Assembly (NCBI GenBank): GCA_964035575.1
Contig: OZ037836.1
Coordinates: 372,001-436,000, forward strand
Origin: Rhynchopus sp. YZ270_cl-10
Taxonomy: Eukaryota > Euglenozoa > Diplonemea > Diplonemida > Diplonemidae
Length of the DNA: 64,000 nt
Reading direction: 5' to 3'
Shown one piece after another: positions 21,207 to 31,683 of this stretch. Made by a program: the position numbers and the translations under genes. Within the stretch, counting starts at the first letter, position 1; every line of letters begins with the position of its first letter. The notes beneath the pieces are model-generated. The model worked only from the letters and a program-made list of their open reading frames with translations. It did not search any database and was not told the DNA's origin.

Positions 21207-21900
21207 AAAAAAAAAAAAAAAAAAAAAAAAGGGGGAATAGTCAGTTATACCCTACCCTTTTTTTGAAATGGTCAGAGATACCCGAAAATAAGTTCAGATA
21301 TACCCGAAAACCAGAAATAGGGCATAACTGACTATATCTGAACTTATTTTCGGGTATTTGAACTTATTTTCGGGTATATCTGAACTTTTTTCGGGTATCT
21401 CTGAACTTATTTGGGGTACCCACTTATTTGGGGGTACCCCCTTTGATTTTTTGCCCAGTGGGTGAGTGACCCACCATGAGGGAATGCGACAGCAGAGACA
21501 GTATTGAAGCAGCATGGTATGATTTTCACCCCTCTACCCCACACACAGTTACTTTTAGTGGGGGTAAATACCCGCAAACCCGCAAACCCTTATACATGGT
21601 CCCTCGCTTCGCTTGGGAACCATTAGTGCAGCAGGAAACTCTCTGTAGCGTGAAAAAAGGCTACCTTATTTCGCGGAAATACATAGTTATTACCACTTTT
21701 TTCATTAACCCCACCCTTCCCGACTACTGCGTTTGTACACCATACTTAATCACACCCCACATTTACACTCATCACAGGATCGTGAAATCTGAACTGCATC
21801 CGTGATTTACGATGAGCGCCGCTCTCCGACATTCAACAACTCAAAATACAAGGCTTCACCCAAATCAATCTATTCTAGATTTGTTTGTGGACGAAGACCT

Positions 21901-23060
21901 GGGGGTGGGAACACTTTGTCAGTCACTGCTATAGCCATTAACCCAGGGAGCATAGCTAGTGCAAGAAATTCGACTTTGGAAACCTTCCGGAAAGTCTGTC
22001 CTCTGCTTACGGAGGACGAGGCACAAGAAAATATTGCGTTCCCCCAGAAAACCAGTGCACATTTCACACTCCTTGTGGGTGGTCTTGTTGCCTTTTTTGT
22101 CAAGTAATTTTGGCCCAGGCATGCTCTCGAAGCATGACAATTTAGTGTGTATGGGTCAGGGTGTTGTTTTGTTCTGAATTCTCTTTGTTATAACATCTAA
22201 GTCAATCGCGGGTGGTGGTTTGTGTAGCGTGAGGCACTCTTTTTAGCAAACTTCCTGCGGCTGCTAAAGTGTTATTTCTTCGGATTTAACAACGTACAGC
22301 GTAACATAGTGGTTTCGCCTGGTCGACACAACCTTTGATAGATACGGGATAACCAACCCCCTTCGACCCCTCGTGGGTTCACTGAACAAGCCCTAGTGGT
22401 AGTTAAACGCGATTGACATTTACATTCCTAGAGATGAAAGAACAAGATAACACTTCTGTACCCGCGCATCAAAATTGTGGAAAACTTTGCACCCCAAACA
22501 CCCTCAACAACGCCCGCCAAAAGGCGCCCCTTGTTGCTGGGAGTTGGTTCTCATGATACCTGCACAGCGGGCATTCCTCTGAGTCCAACGCATGTTTGGC
22601 CTGTCTGCGGCGTTGTACTTCAGGTGCACGAAGACAGGGTCTGGTGGTAAATTTTGCGTAGTACTGCGACGTGGTACTGCGTGGGTCTGGGAACCTGGGT
22701 ACCTGGGTACAGGAAATTTGTTGTGGAAGACAATCAACCACCATGTATTGAGGAGGGTAAGACAGTGTTCGCAGTTTCTACCTGATAGCATTACAACATT
22801 TAACTTCTCCACGGGGGTCTTGGGCCGTTCACTCGGTTCTACCTTGACTACCGGAAGATATTCTTGAGGCCTTTCTGGTCTCTAGAATATCCGGTCTTCC
22901 CGAACGGAGGCACACTTTGTGTGTTACTACGACCTGGCAATTTCCAGCAGTAGGTTAAGTAATCTTTCTTGTAAATTGTTGGAACATTATCTCCTCAGTG
23001 CATGAATGCCCCACGTGACTGGACACTTTTGTGTTTGTCATGTGGAGCTGTGGTTGCTCT
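21901..23060 (-). repeat. 1.1-kb inverted repeat, right copy
   Basis: Reverse-orientation partner of 15795-16890, longer by about 64 bp net because of an extra segment near 22250-22330. It contains protein-like fragments such as KHALDSEECPLC, but no intact gene. Confidence 0.8.
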
Positions 23061-23084
23061 TTCACGACTTTTTTCCTGTTCCTG

Positions 23085-23180
23085 GGTACCTGTTCCTGGA
23101 CCTGGGTACCTGGGTACCTGGGTACCTGGGTACCTGGGTACCTGGGTACCTGGGTATCTGGGTATCTGGGTATACCCGAA
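23085..23180. repeat. GGTACCTG minisatellite
   Basis: Eight or more units of a 10-bp repeat GGGTACCTGG, drifting to GGGTATCTGG at the right. Each unit contains the palindrome GGTACC. Shorter runs of the same unit occur near 16145 and 22690, within the inverted repeat copies. Confidence 0.8.
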
Positions 23181-23439
23181 AACCAACTTTTTTGGGGTAC
23201 CCGAAAAAAGTTGGCGATATGGTCAGACATGCCCGAAAATAAGTTGAGAAATGGTCAGAGATACCCGAAATACCCGAAAATAAGTTCAGATATTGGTCAG
23301 TTATGCCCTATTTTTGAAAATGGGGCATCTCTGACCAATATCTGAACTTATTTTCGGGTATCTCTGACCAATATCTGAACTTATTTTCGGGTATCTCTGA
23401 CCATTTCAAAAAAAGGGTAGGGCATAACTGACTATTCCC

Positions 23440-23471
<32 letters not shown>

Positions 23472-23588
23472 GCAAAAACATATTGGCGGAAACAGTGCAC
23501 AAAAGAGGAAGTATAATACAAATCAAAAAGTCGCTTTTGTTCTGAACAGCGTAATGAGCAGCTGGCCTCTCGAAAGATGCACAGTGCC

Positions 23589-24605
23589 TCACATGCACAC
23601 ACATTTGTGCCTGGTATAGTCCATGAGGCTACGGCTCTGCACATATTCTGACACAACACTGCTCGATCCTGCAACGTTGATGCTGCTTGTAGGTATTTTG
23701 CATCCTTTTAGGAAGCCTTTCTCAATGTCCTTCGCATTCGTCCACCCAGACAAGTTAAGTGTTTTCAATGCGCTGCAGTTGAAGAGGAAGTAGTGCCCTA
23801 CTTGCGTCACGTTGCTCCACCCAGACAAGTCCAGTGTGGTCAATGACTTGCAGTTGTAAAGGAAGCAGTTCCCAACCTGCGTCACATTGCTCCACCCAGA
23901 TAAGTTCAGAGTTCGCAATGCGATGCAGTGGTGGAGGAAGTTCTTCCCAACGTGCGTCACGTTATGCCACCCAGACAAGTCTAGGGAGGTCAAGGCCAGG
24001 CAGGACTCGAGGAAGTAGTCTCCTATGTGCCTCACATTGTTCCACCCAGATAAGTCAACGGTTCGCAATGCAGTGCAGGAGGAGAGAAAGCTAGTCTCAA
24101 AACGTGTGACATTGCTCCACCCAGATAAATCAGCAGTGTGCAAGGATTTGCAGAGTTCAAGGAAACCGGAGGCTATTTTACTCACACCTGGCACACCACT
24201 GAGATCAAGTGCTTCAAACGTGGCACGGAACAAGAAGCAATGGGGAATTTCAGTAACAACTTCCGCCTGCAGAAACAAATGAATCAGCTTGGCATTTGTC
24301 AGATATTTGAACCTCTCTGGCGCCAGCCTTGTCTGACCCAAGTCACGAAGAATTGAAATCGCGTCGTCCTTCTGCGACTTCGTATTCGACAGCGTCTTAT
24401 TCAACAGCACAACTGTGTCCCCAGCACTCAGCTGCGTGATGTAGTCTCCTTCGGCCAGCAGCTTCCCTCCGAAGCTCATGTCAAAGCCGTCTTCGCGCAA
24501 CTCTGCTGCAGTCGCCACCTTCCGCCGTATGTCCGCAGTTGTATCATCCACACCCACCTCGACTGTGTACTTTTCTCCGTCAAAGCTCTCCACACATATT
24601 TCCAT
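23589..24605 (-). CDS. Ubiquitin-like/LRR protein with C-terminal CVCM, copy H
   Basis: 338 residues from the ATG ending at 24605. Between the ubiquitin-like domain and linker it has a variant insert (LLNKTLSNTKSQK), and the linker reads DDAISILRDLGQT where most copies have DDAIAALRDLGET. About six LRR units follow; the last two read NVTQVGHYFL and NAKDIEKGFL. The tail ends DYTRHKCVCM. It is among the more diverged of the intact copies. Confidence 0.84.
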   Translation of the reverse strand: MEICVESFDGEKYTVEVGVDDTTADIRRKVATAAELREDGFDMSFGGKLLAEGDYITQLSAGDTVVLLNKTLSNTKSQKDDAISILRDLGQTRLAPERFKYLTNAKLIHLFLQAEVVTEIPHCFLFRATFEALDLSGVPGVSKIASGFLELCKSLHTADLSGWSNVTRFETSFLSSCTALRTVDLSGWNNVRHIGDYFLESCLALTSLDLSGWHNVTHVGKNFLHHCIALRTLNLSGWSNVTQVGNCFLYNCKSLTTLDLSGWSNVTQVGHYFLFNCSALKTLNLSGWTNAKDIEKGFLKGCKIPTSSINVAGSSSVVSEYVQSRSLMDYTRHKCVCM

Positions 24606-24660
24606 GGTTTTGTGTCTCTCTGTTTCAGGTGTTTTGGGTGGGGCAAGAAGAAGCAACAAA
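24606..24660 (-). promoter_or_regulatory. Predicted trans-splice acceptor and leader of copy H
   Basis: Minus strand: TTTTGTTGCTTCTTCTTGCC, CCACCC and then the first AG (CTGAAACAG), followed by the leader AGAGACACAAAACC before the ATG. This is one of the clearest examples of the pattern in the window. The stretch 24661-25175 has no gene that I can see. Confidence 0.5.
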
Positions 24661-25175
24661 ACAGGTACAGGATACGTGGACAACACCTCCACATCGGCCT
24701 CATGCGGGAGGTGGGGAAGGCCCTCTTGACGTGGGACACTCTGACAGGTTAATGACTTTGTGGATGGCTGCTGGATCTTGATAACACACGCCGTTCATCA
24801 TGGGTTTTGGTATGTAGGAAGGACAGAACATAAAAAGGAATCTCCAAAAAAACCCCCCCCACTGATCAGTTTTTATGTACTTTAAGAAAAACAGTTAAAC
24901 AGCAACAATCATCGGCATCACTCTATGACGTATGGACAGCACCTGAACAGTACCTTCCATATATACTGTACGTTGCTTCCTTCATTGACCACCACACACA
25001 CAACGAACACAACACCACTGCTACGCTTCTTATTTAACCCTTCGGGCTTTTACTGCGGGGACAATCTGTACTCGCTCCCTATGGCAGTAGTGCATCTCGC
25101 TTTTTCTCGACGATGTTCAACAAGGAGAAGTTGTGTTCCTCTCTCTCTGACCCTCTCTGAGTTACCCCCTCCCTC

Positions 25176-25235
25176 CACAGCAGAGAATAAGCTAGGGGGG
25201 CCGGGGACCGGGGACCGGGCTTATTCTCTGCTGTG
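25176..25235. mobile_element. 60-bp hairpin element, copy 1
   Basis: Perfect 17-bp inverted repeats, CACAGCAGAGAATAAGC and its complement, surround a GGGGACC-rich core. An 8-bp CCTCCCTC lies on each side and may be a target duplication, although the surroundings are pyrimidine-rich anyway. The same ends recur at 49836-49934 around a different GC-rich core. Confidence 0.6.
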
Positions 25236-25285
25236 CCTCCCTCCTTCCCTCCTTTCTATTCACTGTTTTTAGGATGACGTCTTTT

Positions 25286-26812
25286 TCAACACATGAAGCT
25301 AGCTTGGGTGTCGCAGTTTATGCCACGCCGAACCCCTGGGTCGAAACAGAACGGTGCGTCGAGGCTGAGGACGGGGCGTGCACAAGGCACCGCATCGCGC
25401 ACTGCGGACAGCATATACGCAGTGCGGAAGACGCTAGAGGTGAACTTCCCTACAAATGCGTGCGCCTGCGAGAGGACGTGAAGCTCTGCAAGGAAGCGCT
25501 GCCCCACCTGCGGTGCGTCCATGCCCACAGCACGCTCGATCACACACTTTGTCCCATTCGCGTCGCGAAACACATGCGCAGGGAACGGAGACGTCACGAC
25601 CGGGACCTCGACACCAAGACGCAGCAACGCAGTTCCGCCATCCACACGGATCGCTTCGTCGTCCGTCACGATGAACACTGTGCGAAAGCGATACCGTGAC
25701 ATCATCTCCTTTATGTACGGCACATAGGCCTCGAGGGGGCTGCAGCTGCGCACAGCACCGCTGTCGTCCCACCCTGCGGAGTCTGAACAGCTGTCACCCC
25801 GCCTGATCTGCACTGCGAGGAAGGGCGCACGCTCTGGTGTGTCCAGCCTGGTGTGCGCAAGCAACGCTGCCACTTCCCTCTCAACCGCAGCATGCTGTGG
25901 TGTCATCAACGTCGAGAGCGCTTCTGCTGCAAGCCAGAACGGTGCAGGGGTAGCCAGGTCCGCACGTTGTGCCACCTTCGCATGCGCTTCGGCCAGCGTT
26001 ACAGCATAAGACCTGCGTTTGCACCGCTTGCGTGCCCCCATGGTCGTGCACTTCCGTCTCCAGACCTGCATAGGTAGGGGTCCAGCGCTCTCTGTGCAGT
26101 CCTGGTGCACAGAGGGGATAGTATCGTGGTGGAAGTATGTCGACAGTGTGGCACCACGCCCAGACCATATGCCACGGAGCTCCTGCAGTGCGTACGATGT
26201 GTTGGCAGAGAGTGCCACTGCAGATGCCTTGACGATGCCTGCCAGCAGCGCGCCGAAGCCGTACTCTGGCACCCCAGCGCAGTGTGCTGTGTGGAGGGCG
26301 TGGGGTGTGCGTAGCGTGCGTAGAGCGGCTCGAAGTGTGGAACCGTTGTACGACGTGCTTGAACGTTGCAGTGCGTCTGCCGGCGGAAGCAAATGCCTGA
26401 GTGTGTCGAAGTTGAGTGCCTCCGTGCCTGGCTTGGGTGCGTAGCAGAAAGAGTCTGGTGAAACCTCCACTGCGCTCTGTGGGGAGGGTGCGTGCAGAGT
26501 AATGGTGCACAGCGGGTGTGAGGTGTTGGGAAGGGTGCTCTCTGTGTAGGTGGTGCTAGTGTTGTCAGTCGTGTTGGTGCTATTCATGGCGTCGGTGGTG
26601 TTGGTCTGTGTCTGTATCTTGGTGTGCACTTCGGTGATGCTGTTGTCGGTGGTTGTGTCCATGTGTGCGTCCGTGTTGTGCGCCGTTGTGGTGCTCGTGT
26701 CGGAGGTGGAGGGCATTGTGGGGGTGGTGCGAGTAGTGGTCCTCGTGGTGGCAAGCAGCCTGCACAGCCCTGCCAGAGTCATCAGGCATATGACGAAGGT
26801 GCAGGGCTTCAT
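25286..26812 (-). CDS. GT23-like glycosyltransferase, type II membrane protein
   Basis: 508 residues from an ATG. Residues 5-21 (TFVICLMTLAGLCRLLA) form a signal anchor, followed by a Thr-rich stem (22-100) likely to be glycosylated. The catalytic region carries AVQIRRGDSCSD (333-344), like the HxRRxD motif of alpha-1,6-fucosyltransferases and NodZ, then FIVTDDEA (380-387). A late motif, FVGKFTSSVFRTAYML (453-468), corresponds to the FxGTFSS-type motif that binds GDP-fucose in GT23 enzymes. The likely role is Golgi glycan modification. The acceptor and the exact sugar cannot be told from sequence. Family assignment rests on motif spacing by eye; a GT11/GT65-related enzyme is the main alternative. 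It has no similarity to its LRR neighbours. Confidence 0.7.
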   Translation of the reverse strand: MKPCTFVICLMTLAGLCRLLATTRTTTRTTPTMPSTSDTSTTTAHNTDAHMDTTTDNSITEVHTKIQTQTNTTDAMNSTNTTDNTSTTYTESTLPNTSHPLCTITLHAPSPQSAVEVSPDSFCYAPKPGTEALNFDTLRHLLPPADALQRSSTSYNGSTLRAALRTLRTPHALHTAHCAGVPEYGFGALLAGIVKASAVALSANTSYALQELRGIWSGRGATLSTYFHHDTIPSVHQDCTESAGPLPMQVWRRKCTTMGARKRCKRRSYAVTLAEAHAKVAQRADLATPAPFWLAAEALSTLMTPQHAAVEREVAALLAHTRLDTPERAPFLAVQIRRGDSCSDSAGWDDSGAVRSCSPLEAYVPYIKEMMSRYRFRTVFIVTDDEAIRVDGGTALLRLGVEVPVVTSPFPAHVFRDANGTKCVIERAVGMDAPQVGQRFLAELHVLSQAHAFVGKFTSSVFRTAYMLSAVRDAVPCARPVLSLDAPFCFDPGVRRGINCDTQASFMC

Positions 26813-27252
26813 TGGAGTGAAGCATGCATGTGGCGTGTTGTGGAAAATAAGGTTTTTATTTTTTTGTGTAACTCTCTGTGCAATAATGCACAGAGGGGAG
26901 AGGTCTGTGGAAAAAATGGAGATGGATAAAATTAGCTATTTTTTATCGACCAGAAAAGTCGTTTTCTTGATGAGTGTTTTCTGAGTGTGCACGAGTGCAC
27001 ACTCAGAAATCACGAATTCAAAAAAAAAAAAAGAGAAAACGACTTTTCTGAGGTGAAAACGCAGTTTTGTTGAAATTTTTCAACTTTGAGACACTTTTTG
27101 CACACAGAATTTTCATGTGTTGCCACAGAGCTGTTGAGGGACGACTCCGGTTCTGGACGACCCACACCGGGTGAGGGTGAACACGCAGCAGTAAGAGCTG
27201 CTGAGGGACTACGTCAACGAACTCGCTCACCCGTGCGGACCTCGACAGCTTA

Positions 27253-27540
27253 GTGAAGAAGGGCATCCTGCACGTGTCGGTGGGCAGGCCGTACCTCACC
27301 CTCCCCACCTTCAAGATTGGTAAGAAGAACGGTCTGGCGCGCCTTCTGGTCGATGGGAGGGAGTTTGACAAGAGGTCAAAGCCAGTGCTCCCTCCGCTCA
27401 CCCCACAGCTCTCCGACCTCGAGCGTTTCGTGCTCCAGCACAAGTTCTGCTGTGTAGACTTTCTGGCATATTTCTTCCAGATCCCTGTCGGACCCGCTAT
27501 GCAAACCAAGCTGGGGATAAGGACCAGAGAGGAATAAGGG
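27253..27540 (+). mobile_element. Fossil retroelement: reverse transcriptase fragment
   Basis: A short plus-strand segment shows the look of the fingers and palm of a reverse transcriptase (KKNGLARLLVDGR, then VDFLAYFFQIPVG). Only a part of one domain remains, no terminal repeats are seen, and the element is clearly broken and old. The family cannot be assigned from this fragment. It is separate from the LINE at 31684-34220, which lies on the other strand. Confidence 0.5.
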
Positions 27541-28392
27541 GGTCGAGAACGGCGTGGACCGTAAGCTGACGAACGAGTCGTGGCGAGACAATTCGACGGA
27601 CAGGTACGTGGCAGGTACCTCGGCTCGAGACTACGGTGGTGTCGTCGCTGTGCAGGTACTGCAAGTGTCAGGCATGGCGAAGTGTTAGTGAATGTCGAGG
27701 GGGGGTGATCTGGGGGACCACCAGTGGCCAAAGAGAGATAAAGTAGATCTTTTGTTTAGTAGGTGCACACTGTCATATGAAGGCAAAAAGAAAGAAAAGT
27801 TTATAAGATGACCCTAAGCCTCTCGTGCTTATGTCACGTTATCTTCTTTTTCCCGAAGTACAGAAACGAGGTGAGTGCACAATACAGCAGGGGGAGGGGA
27901 ATATACAAAAAAGCCTCAGACGTTTGAATCATTTACCACCACAACGTATTTTTGTTCTAACAAAAGAACAACAGCTGATCCGTAGCCTCTCTGTGCACTT
28001 TAGCCACTTTTTCATCACAATCGTTATAGCACAACAAGAATTTCACAAACCACCTACAAAAAAAGCTCTTGTAATTCCCATGGCATGCCCTTGGGCACAT
28101 AACCAGAAAACGGGTGGGAAGCTTACAATGCCCGATTGATCCACTGCACAAATAGGTCCAAAAGGGTGCGCAAAAAAAAGGGAAGAAAGAATGCCACTTC
28201 TGTGTGAAAGAAAACAAGAGTTGCCCAATTGTAATATTTGACCACAAGGCAAACGAATAATGAACACAGAACAACATAACTAATCCCCCAGACCTGACAT
28301 CGGTGCCATACACATGGAAGACAGGTTTTTACCTTGCGCGGGTAATACACCCCACTAAAGCGATCGTAAAAGCTACCCTGAAACCCTTCCCC
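27541..28392. other. Intergenic stretch, no gene recognised
   Basis: Contains an AGTACAGAAACGAGGTGAGT block at about 27856 that recurs near 51724. Otherwise I see nothing coding. Confidence 0.5.
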
Positions 28393-29235
28393 CTAGCCCT
28401 TTTGTGTGTTCGCTTTTCTGCTTACATCCAGTCGTAACGTCTCTGGTACGAACCACGCAAGCGTTTTTTCTGTACGCACCCACGAAGGCCTCCGCCGTGT
28501 ATAACGTGCCCTGCCGAATTCATACGGCCTTACACACCCCCTTGGCAGTGTAAATGCAAACGTCGCAATTTTATTCATTACCGCACGCGCCGCAAGCACA
28601 ACCTTCACCTCAGTGGCGCGCACACTGACGACATGCTCCCCAGCACCAAACACACCGTCCACATGCGTCTTCAGATGCGAAACACAGTCTTTACCACCAA
28701 ACACCAAGCACCCCCCTGCCCACTCTGTAAACCGCACGCGAAGCGCGACCCCCCCTGCCGCCAGGTCCTCTCTGCTTGCGTTCCGACCCTCGGGAGATTC
28801 AAGGTCGACCCCTAGCCAGGGGTGTGTACCGATCGATTCCATCACAAACTGCACGCAAGCTTCGGTTGGATGAATGCGTTGTTTTGGGTCCAACGCGGCG
28901 AGACCATCCTGCAGTGCGCTATGTGCCGTAGTGTCTACATCCTGCAGGGGCGGAGGACGTTGCACAGTGTTAGCGATGGAGGCAAGAGAGTCTTGAAGCG
29001 ACGCTATGACGGACGCATCCTTTTGCTCGTCTGTGGCTGTTGAGGCAACGAAGGCAGCAATCCCTGCAGCCACGTCGTCGTGCGTACGGCGGACCTCCTG
29101 AAGTAGGGTGCTGATGGTGTGTGTGTCAGAAGGTGTGCTGTGTGCGCGTGCTCGTAGCGTGCCCAGGGCAACCAATGTAACAGAAACAGCAAACACCACT
29201 GTAACAGCAACAGCTACGACGATGTGCTGTCGCAT
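28393..29235 (-). CDS. Membrane-anchored protein of unknown function
   Basis: 280 residues from the ATG ending at 29235. Residues 5-25 (IVVAVAVTVVFAVSVTLVALG) form one membrane segment near the N-terminus, acting as a signal anchor or uncleaved signal. A region of about 70 residues with helix-like composition follows (LLQEVRRTHDDVAAGIAAFV, then SLQDSLASIANTV), and then a compact domain of about 170 residues with five or six cysteines and an RYTRRRPSW segment near the end. No family is recognised. It lies about 1.6 kb upstream of the glycosyltransferase gene on the same strand. The GC-rich third positions resemble those of the other host genes. On the minus strand a CTTTTTTACC tract and AG lie shortly before the ATG. 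Confidence 0.65.
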   Translation of the reverse strand: MRQHIVVAVAVTVVFAVSVTLVALGTLRARAHSTPSDTHTISTLLQEVRRTHDDVAAGIAAFVASTATDEQKDASVIASLQDSLASIANTVQRPPPLQDVDTTAHSALQDGLAALDPKQRIHPTEACVQFVMESIGTHPWLGVDLESPEGRNASREDLAAGGVALRVRFTEWAGGCLVFGGKDCVSHLKTHVDGVFGAGEHVVSVRATEVKVVLAARAVMNKIATFAFTLPRGCVRPYEFGRARYTRRRPSWVRTEKTLAWFVPETLRLDVSRKANTQKG

Positions 29236-29339
29236 GTTTTTGTGTTGTGTGTAGGGCTTTTCGCTAGGATTTGGTAAAAAAGACCTAGCGGCAACCCTGG
29301 TTTTGTGTCACGCCTGTAAAAGAGGGTTCAAAAGATAGG

Positions 29340-29675
29340 TAGAAAATCTTAATGTACACACTTTGTTGATTCTAAAAACGGGGTGGGGAAAAAATCGCGA
29401 ATAGAAAAAATGGGTGAGATATTGAAAAGTTGGACGCTTCCTCACCCAGATCACATTTTTTTTTTTGAAAAAATATAAAAGATCCTCTCGAAATAGTTCG
29501 AGATTGAACTGAGAGAAAAATAAGAAGAAAAACCCCAAACCCTCCCAGACCAAACGGTCTAACCTGTTGTATTGACATAGTGTGGGGGAGAAGTGAGGAG
29601 CACGAGAATCGTCTTCGCGTATACTAAAAGATTTCCTAAGATATGTCACAAGTGTCATGTCCCCGAAAAAAAATT
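29340..29675 (-). repeat. Direct repeat pair with element T, left copy
   Basis: About 335 bp repeated at 29955-30292 with more than 90 percent identity by eye. It runs from AATCTTAATGTACACACTTT to ATGTCCCCGAAAAAA and contains structured repeat T (about 29480-29625). Here the first T hairpin is extended to CTCGAA/TTCGAG. The 29676-29954 spacer shows no gene. Confidence 0.75.
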
Positions 29676-29954
29676 TAACCGGGAGTCCAATGAAAATCAC
29701 GTTTTGGTAGAAAAGTTCGAGAAAGTAGGTTTTACTATTTCATTCAAAACTTCACACATAACGCTTTTGGTTTTTTTGGGAGACACAACCCCGTTATTTT
29801 TTTTGCTATGATAAGGTTGTGGAAAAAGGGTCCTTATTTGCATTTTTGGGGTCCGCCCGTGCAGTGGGGGGTCGATGTTAAAAATTTTCAGAAAAGTGCC
29901 GGACATATACACATCAAAATGGGTCCGGACATATACACGGGAGGGTCGGTACAA

Positions 29955-30292
29955 AATCTTAATGTACACACTTTGTTGATTCTAAAAACGGGGTGGGGGA
30001 AAAATCGCGAATAGAAAAAATGGGTGAGATATTGAAAAGTTGGAACGCTTCCTCACCCAGATCACACCTTTGCGGGGGTTTTTTTTTTGAAAAAATATAA
30101 AAGATCCTCTCGAAATTGTTCAAGATTGAACTGAGAGAAAATAAGAAGAAAAACCCCAAACCCTCCCAGACCAAACGGTCTAACCTGTTGTATTGACATA
30201 GTGTGGGGGAGAAGTGAGGAGCACAAGAATCGTCTTCGCGTATACTAAAAGATTTCCTAAGATATATCACAAGTGTCATGTCCCCGAAAAAA
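29955..30292 (-). repeat. Direct repeat pair with element T, right copy
   Basis: Partner of 29340-29675. The CTCGAA/TTCGAG stem is weakened here by two substitutions (TTGTTCAAG), while the AGACC/GGTCT hairpin is kept. The interval 30293-30583 holds no gene. Confidence 0.75.
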
Positions 30293-31683
30293 AAAACCTC
30301 CACTCTCATTTTGTAAAGCTGGCTGTGTCTGGTTTGTTTTCGTGATGTGGTCTTTCAATGCTTGAAAGGGTAATGGCTGACGACACTGAGGACCTCCTTG
30401 GCCCAGAGCTGTCACGAAGTCAAGCACGGCCTGGCTGTACACTGGCGGCCTGAACACAGGTCCGCTTCTAATCTAGGCAGACGTTATCCCCATCCTCCTG
30501 TCCCTCAACCCCTTTCCCTGCTTTATGCCTCCTATGTTGTTGTGTCTTTCTTTGTTTTGTAAAGTTTGTGCAGACGAGTAGAGTAGGCAGTACCTACCAT
30601 CACCATCCCAACCTCCCTTCTTACCCTTCTTCCCGTCCTTCCCGTTATCCCCTTCCACCAGCACATCACGTCGTCATTGTGCATGTCTCTGTCATTTGCG
30701 GGCTTGATCGGGGGATTCGTCTCTGCTGCGTTTCGGACGTGCTTCAACCACAAGATGCCTCAGCTCCTCGCTATTCCTCACTTCGTTGGACACAACACTG
30801 CTGCAGCCGGAGAGGTAAATACTCGCCAACGAAGTGCAGCTGTTAGCAAAACCCGAACCTGGGGTTTCTACGTGCTCTACCTTGTTGAGTGGCGAGAGAT
30901 CCAGGGTGGTTAAAGTCTTGCAGCCGTGAAGAAAGTATCTGCCAATCTGCGTAACGTTCTTGAGTGGTGTCAGATCCAGGGTGGTTAAAGAGCAGCAGCC
31001 GTGAAGAAAGAAACTCTCAATCTCCGTAACGTTGTTGAGTGGCGAGAGATCCAGGGTGGTTAAAGAGTTGCAGCCGTGAAGAAAGCAATGGTCAATCCTC
31101 GTAACGTTCTTGAGTGGTGTCAGATCCAGGGTGGTTAAAGTCTTGCAGCCGTGAAGAAAGGATCTGCCAATCTCCGTAACGTTCTTGAGTGGTGTCAGAT
31201 CCAGGGTGGTTAAAGAGTTGCAGTCGGAAAGAAAGCAACTGTCAATCCTCGTAACGTTCTTGAGTGGTGTCAGATCCAGGGTGGTTAAAGTCTTGCAGCC
31301 GTGAAGAAAGAATCTGCCAATCTCCGTAACGTTGTTGAGTGGCGAGAGATCCAGGGTGGTTAAAGAGTTGCAGCCGTAAAGGAAAGTGACTGCCAATCAC
31401 CGTCACATTGCTCAACCCAGAGAGGTCAATACTTGTCAACGAGGTGCACTCCTTGAGGAACCCGTCTCCAATCTGTGTCACAATGGACACAGCACTGAGA
31501 TCAAGGCGCATTAACGATCCCTCCATCAAGAACCCATCAGGAACGACAGTCGTAACCTCCGCCTGCAGAAGCAAACACGCCACCTCAGGATCCTGCACCT
31601 CCTTCAACCTCTCTGGAGTCAGGTCTGTCTCACCCAACGCATGAAGTGCTGCTATGGCTTCGTACTTCAGCGTTTTTGTGAGG

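Larger units (their letters stand above)
21232..23440. mobile_element. 2.2-kb DNA element with about 72-bp terminal inverted repeats
   Basis: The left end begins GGGGAATAGTCAGTTAT and the right end is its reverse complement. The match runs about 72 bp with one difference, through CCCTACCCTTTTTTTGAAAT and into GATACCCGAAAATAAG units. Both ends are bordered by A runs (21207-21230 and 23441-23470). The spacer downstream of copy G (19151 on) has only a short A run followed by the same CGCAAAAACATATTG sequence, and so resembles the unoccupied site. Next to each end, extra TTCGGGTA/TACCCGAA hairpin units are repeated. No transposase is recognisable; the inner part is the right copy of the 1.1-kb inverted repeat. 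Confidence 0.6.

Noticed and set aside
25434-26510. Additional frames overlapping the GT23-like gene on both strands
   Set aside because: They are explained by high GC content. Only the 508-codon frame has the signal anchor and glycosyltransferase motifs.
27018-27731. A 237-codon minus-strand frame over the reverse transcriptase fossil
   Set aside because: Its translation is low in recognisable motifs, while the opposite strand shows reverse transcriptase motifs.
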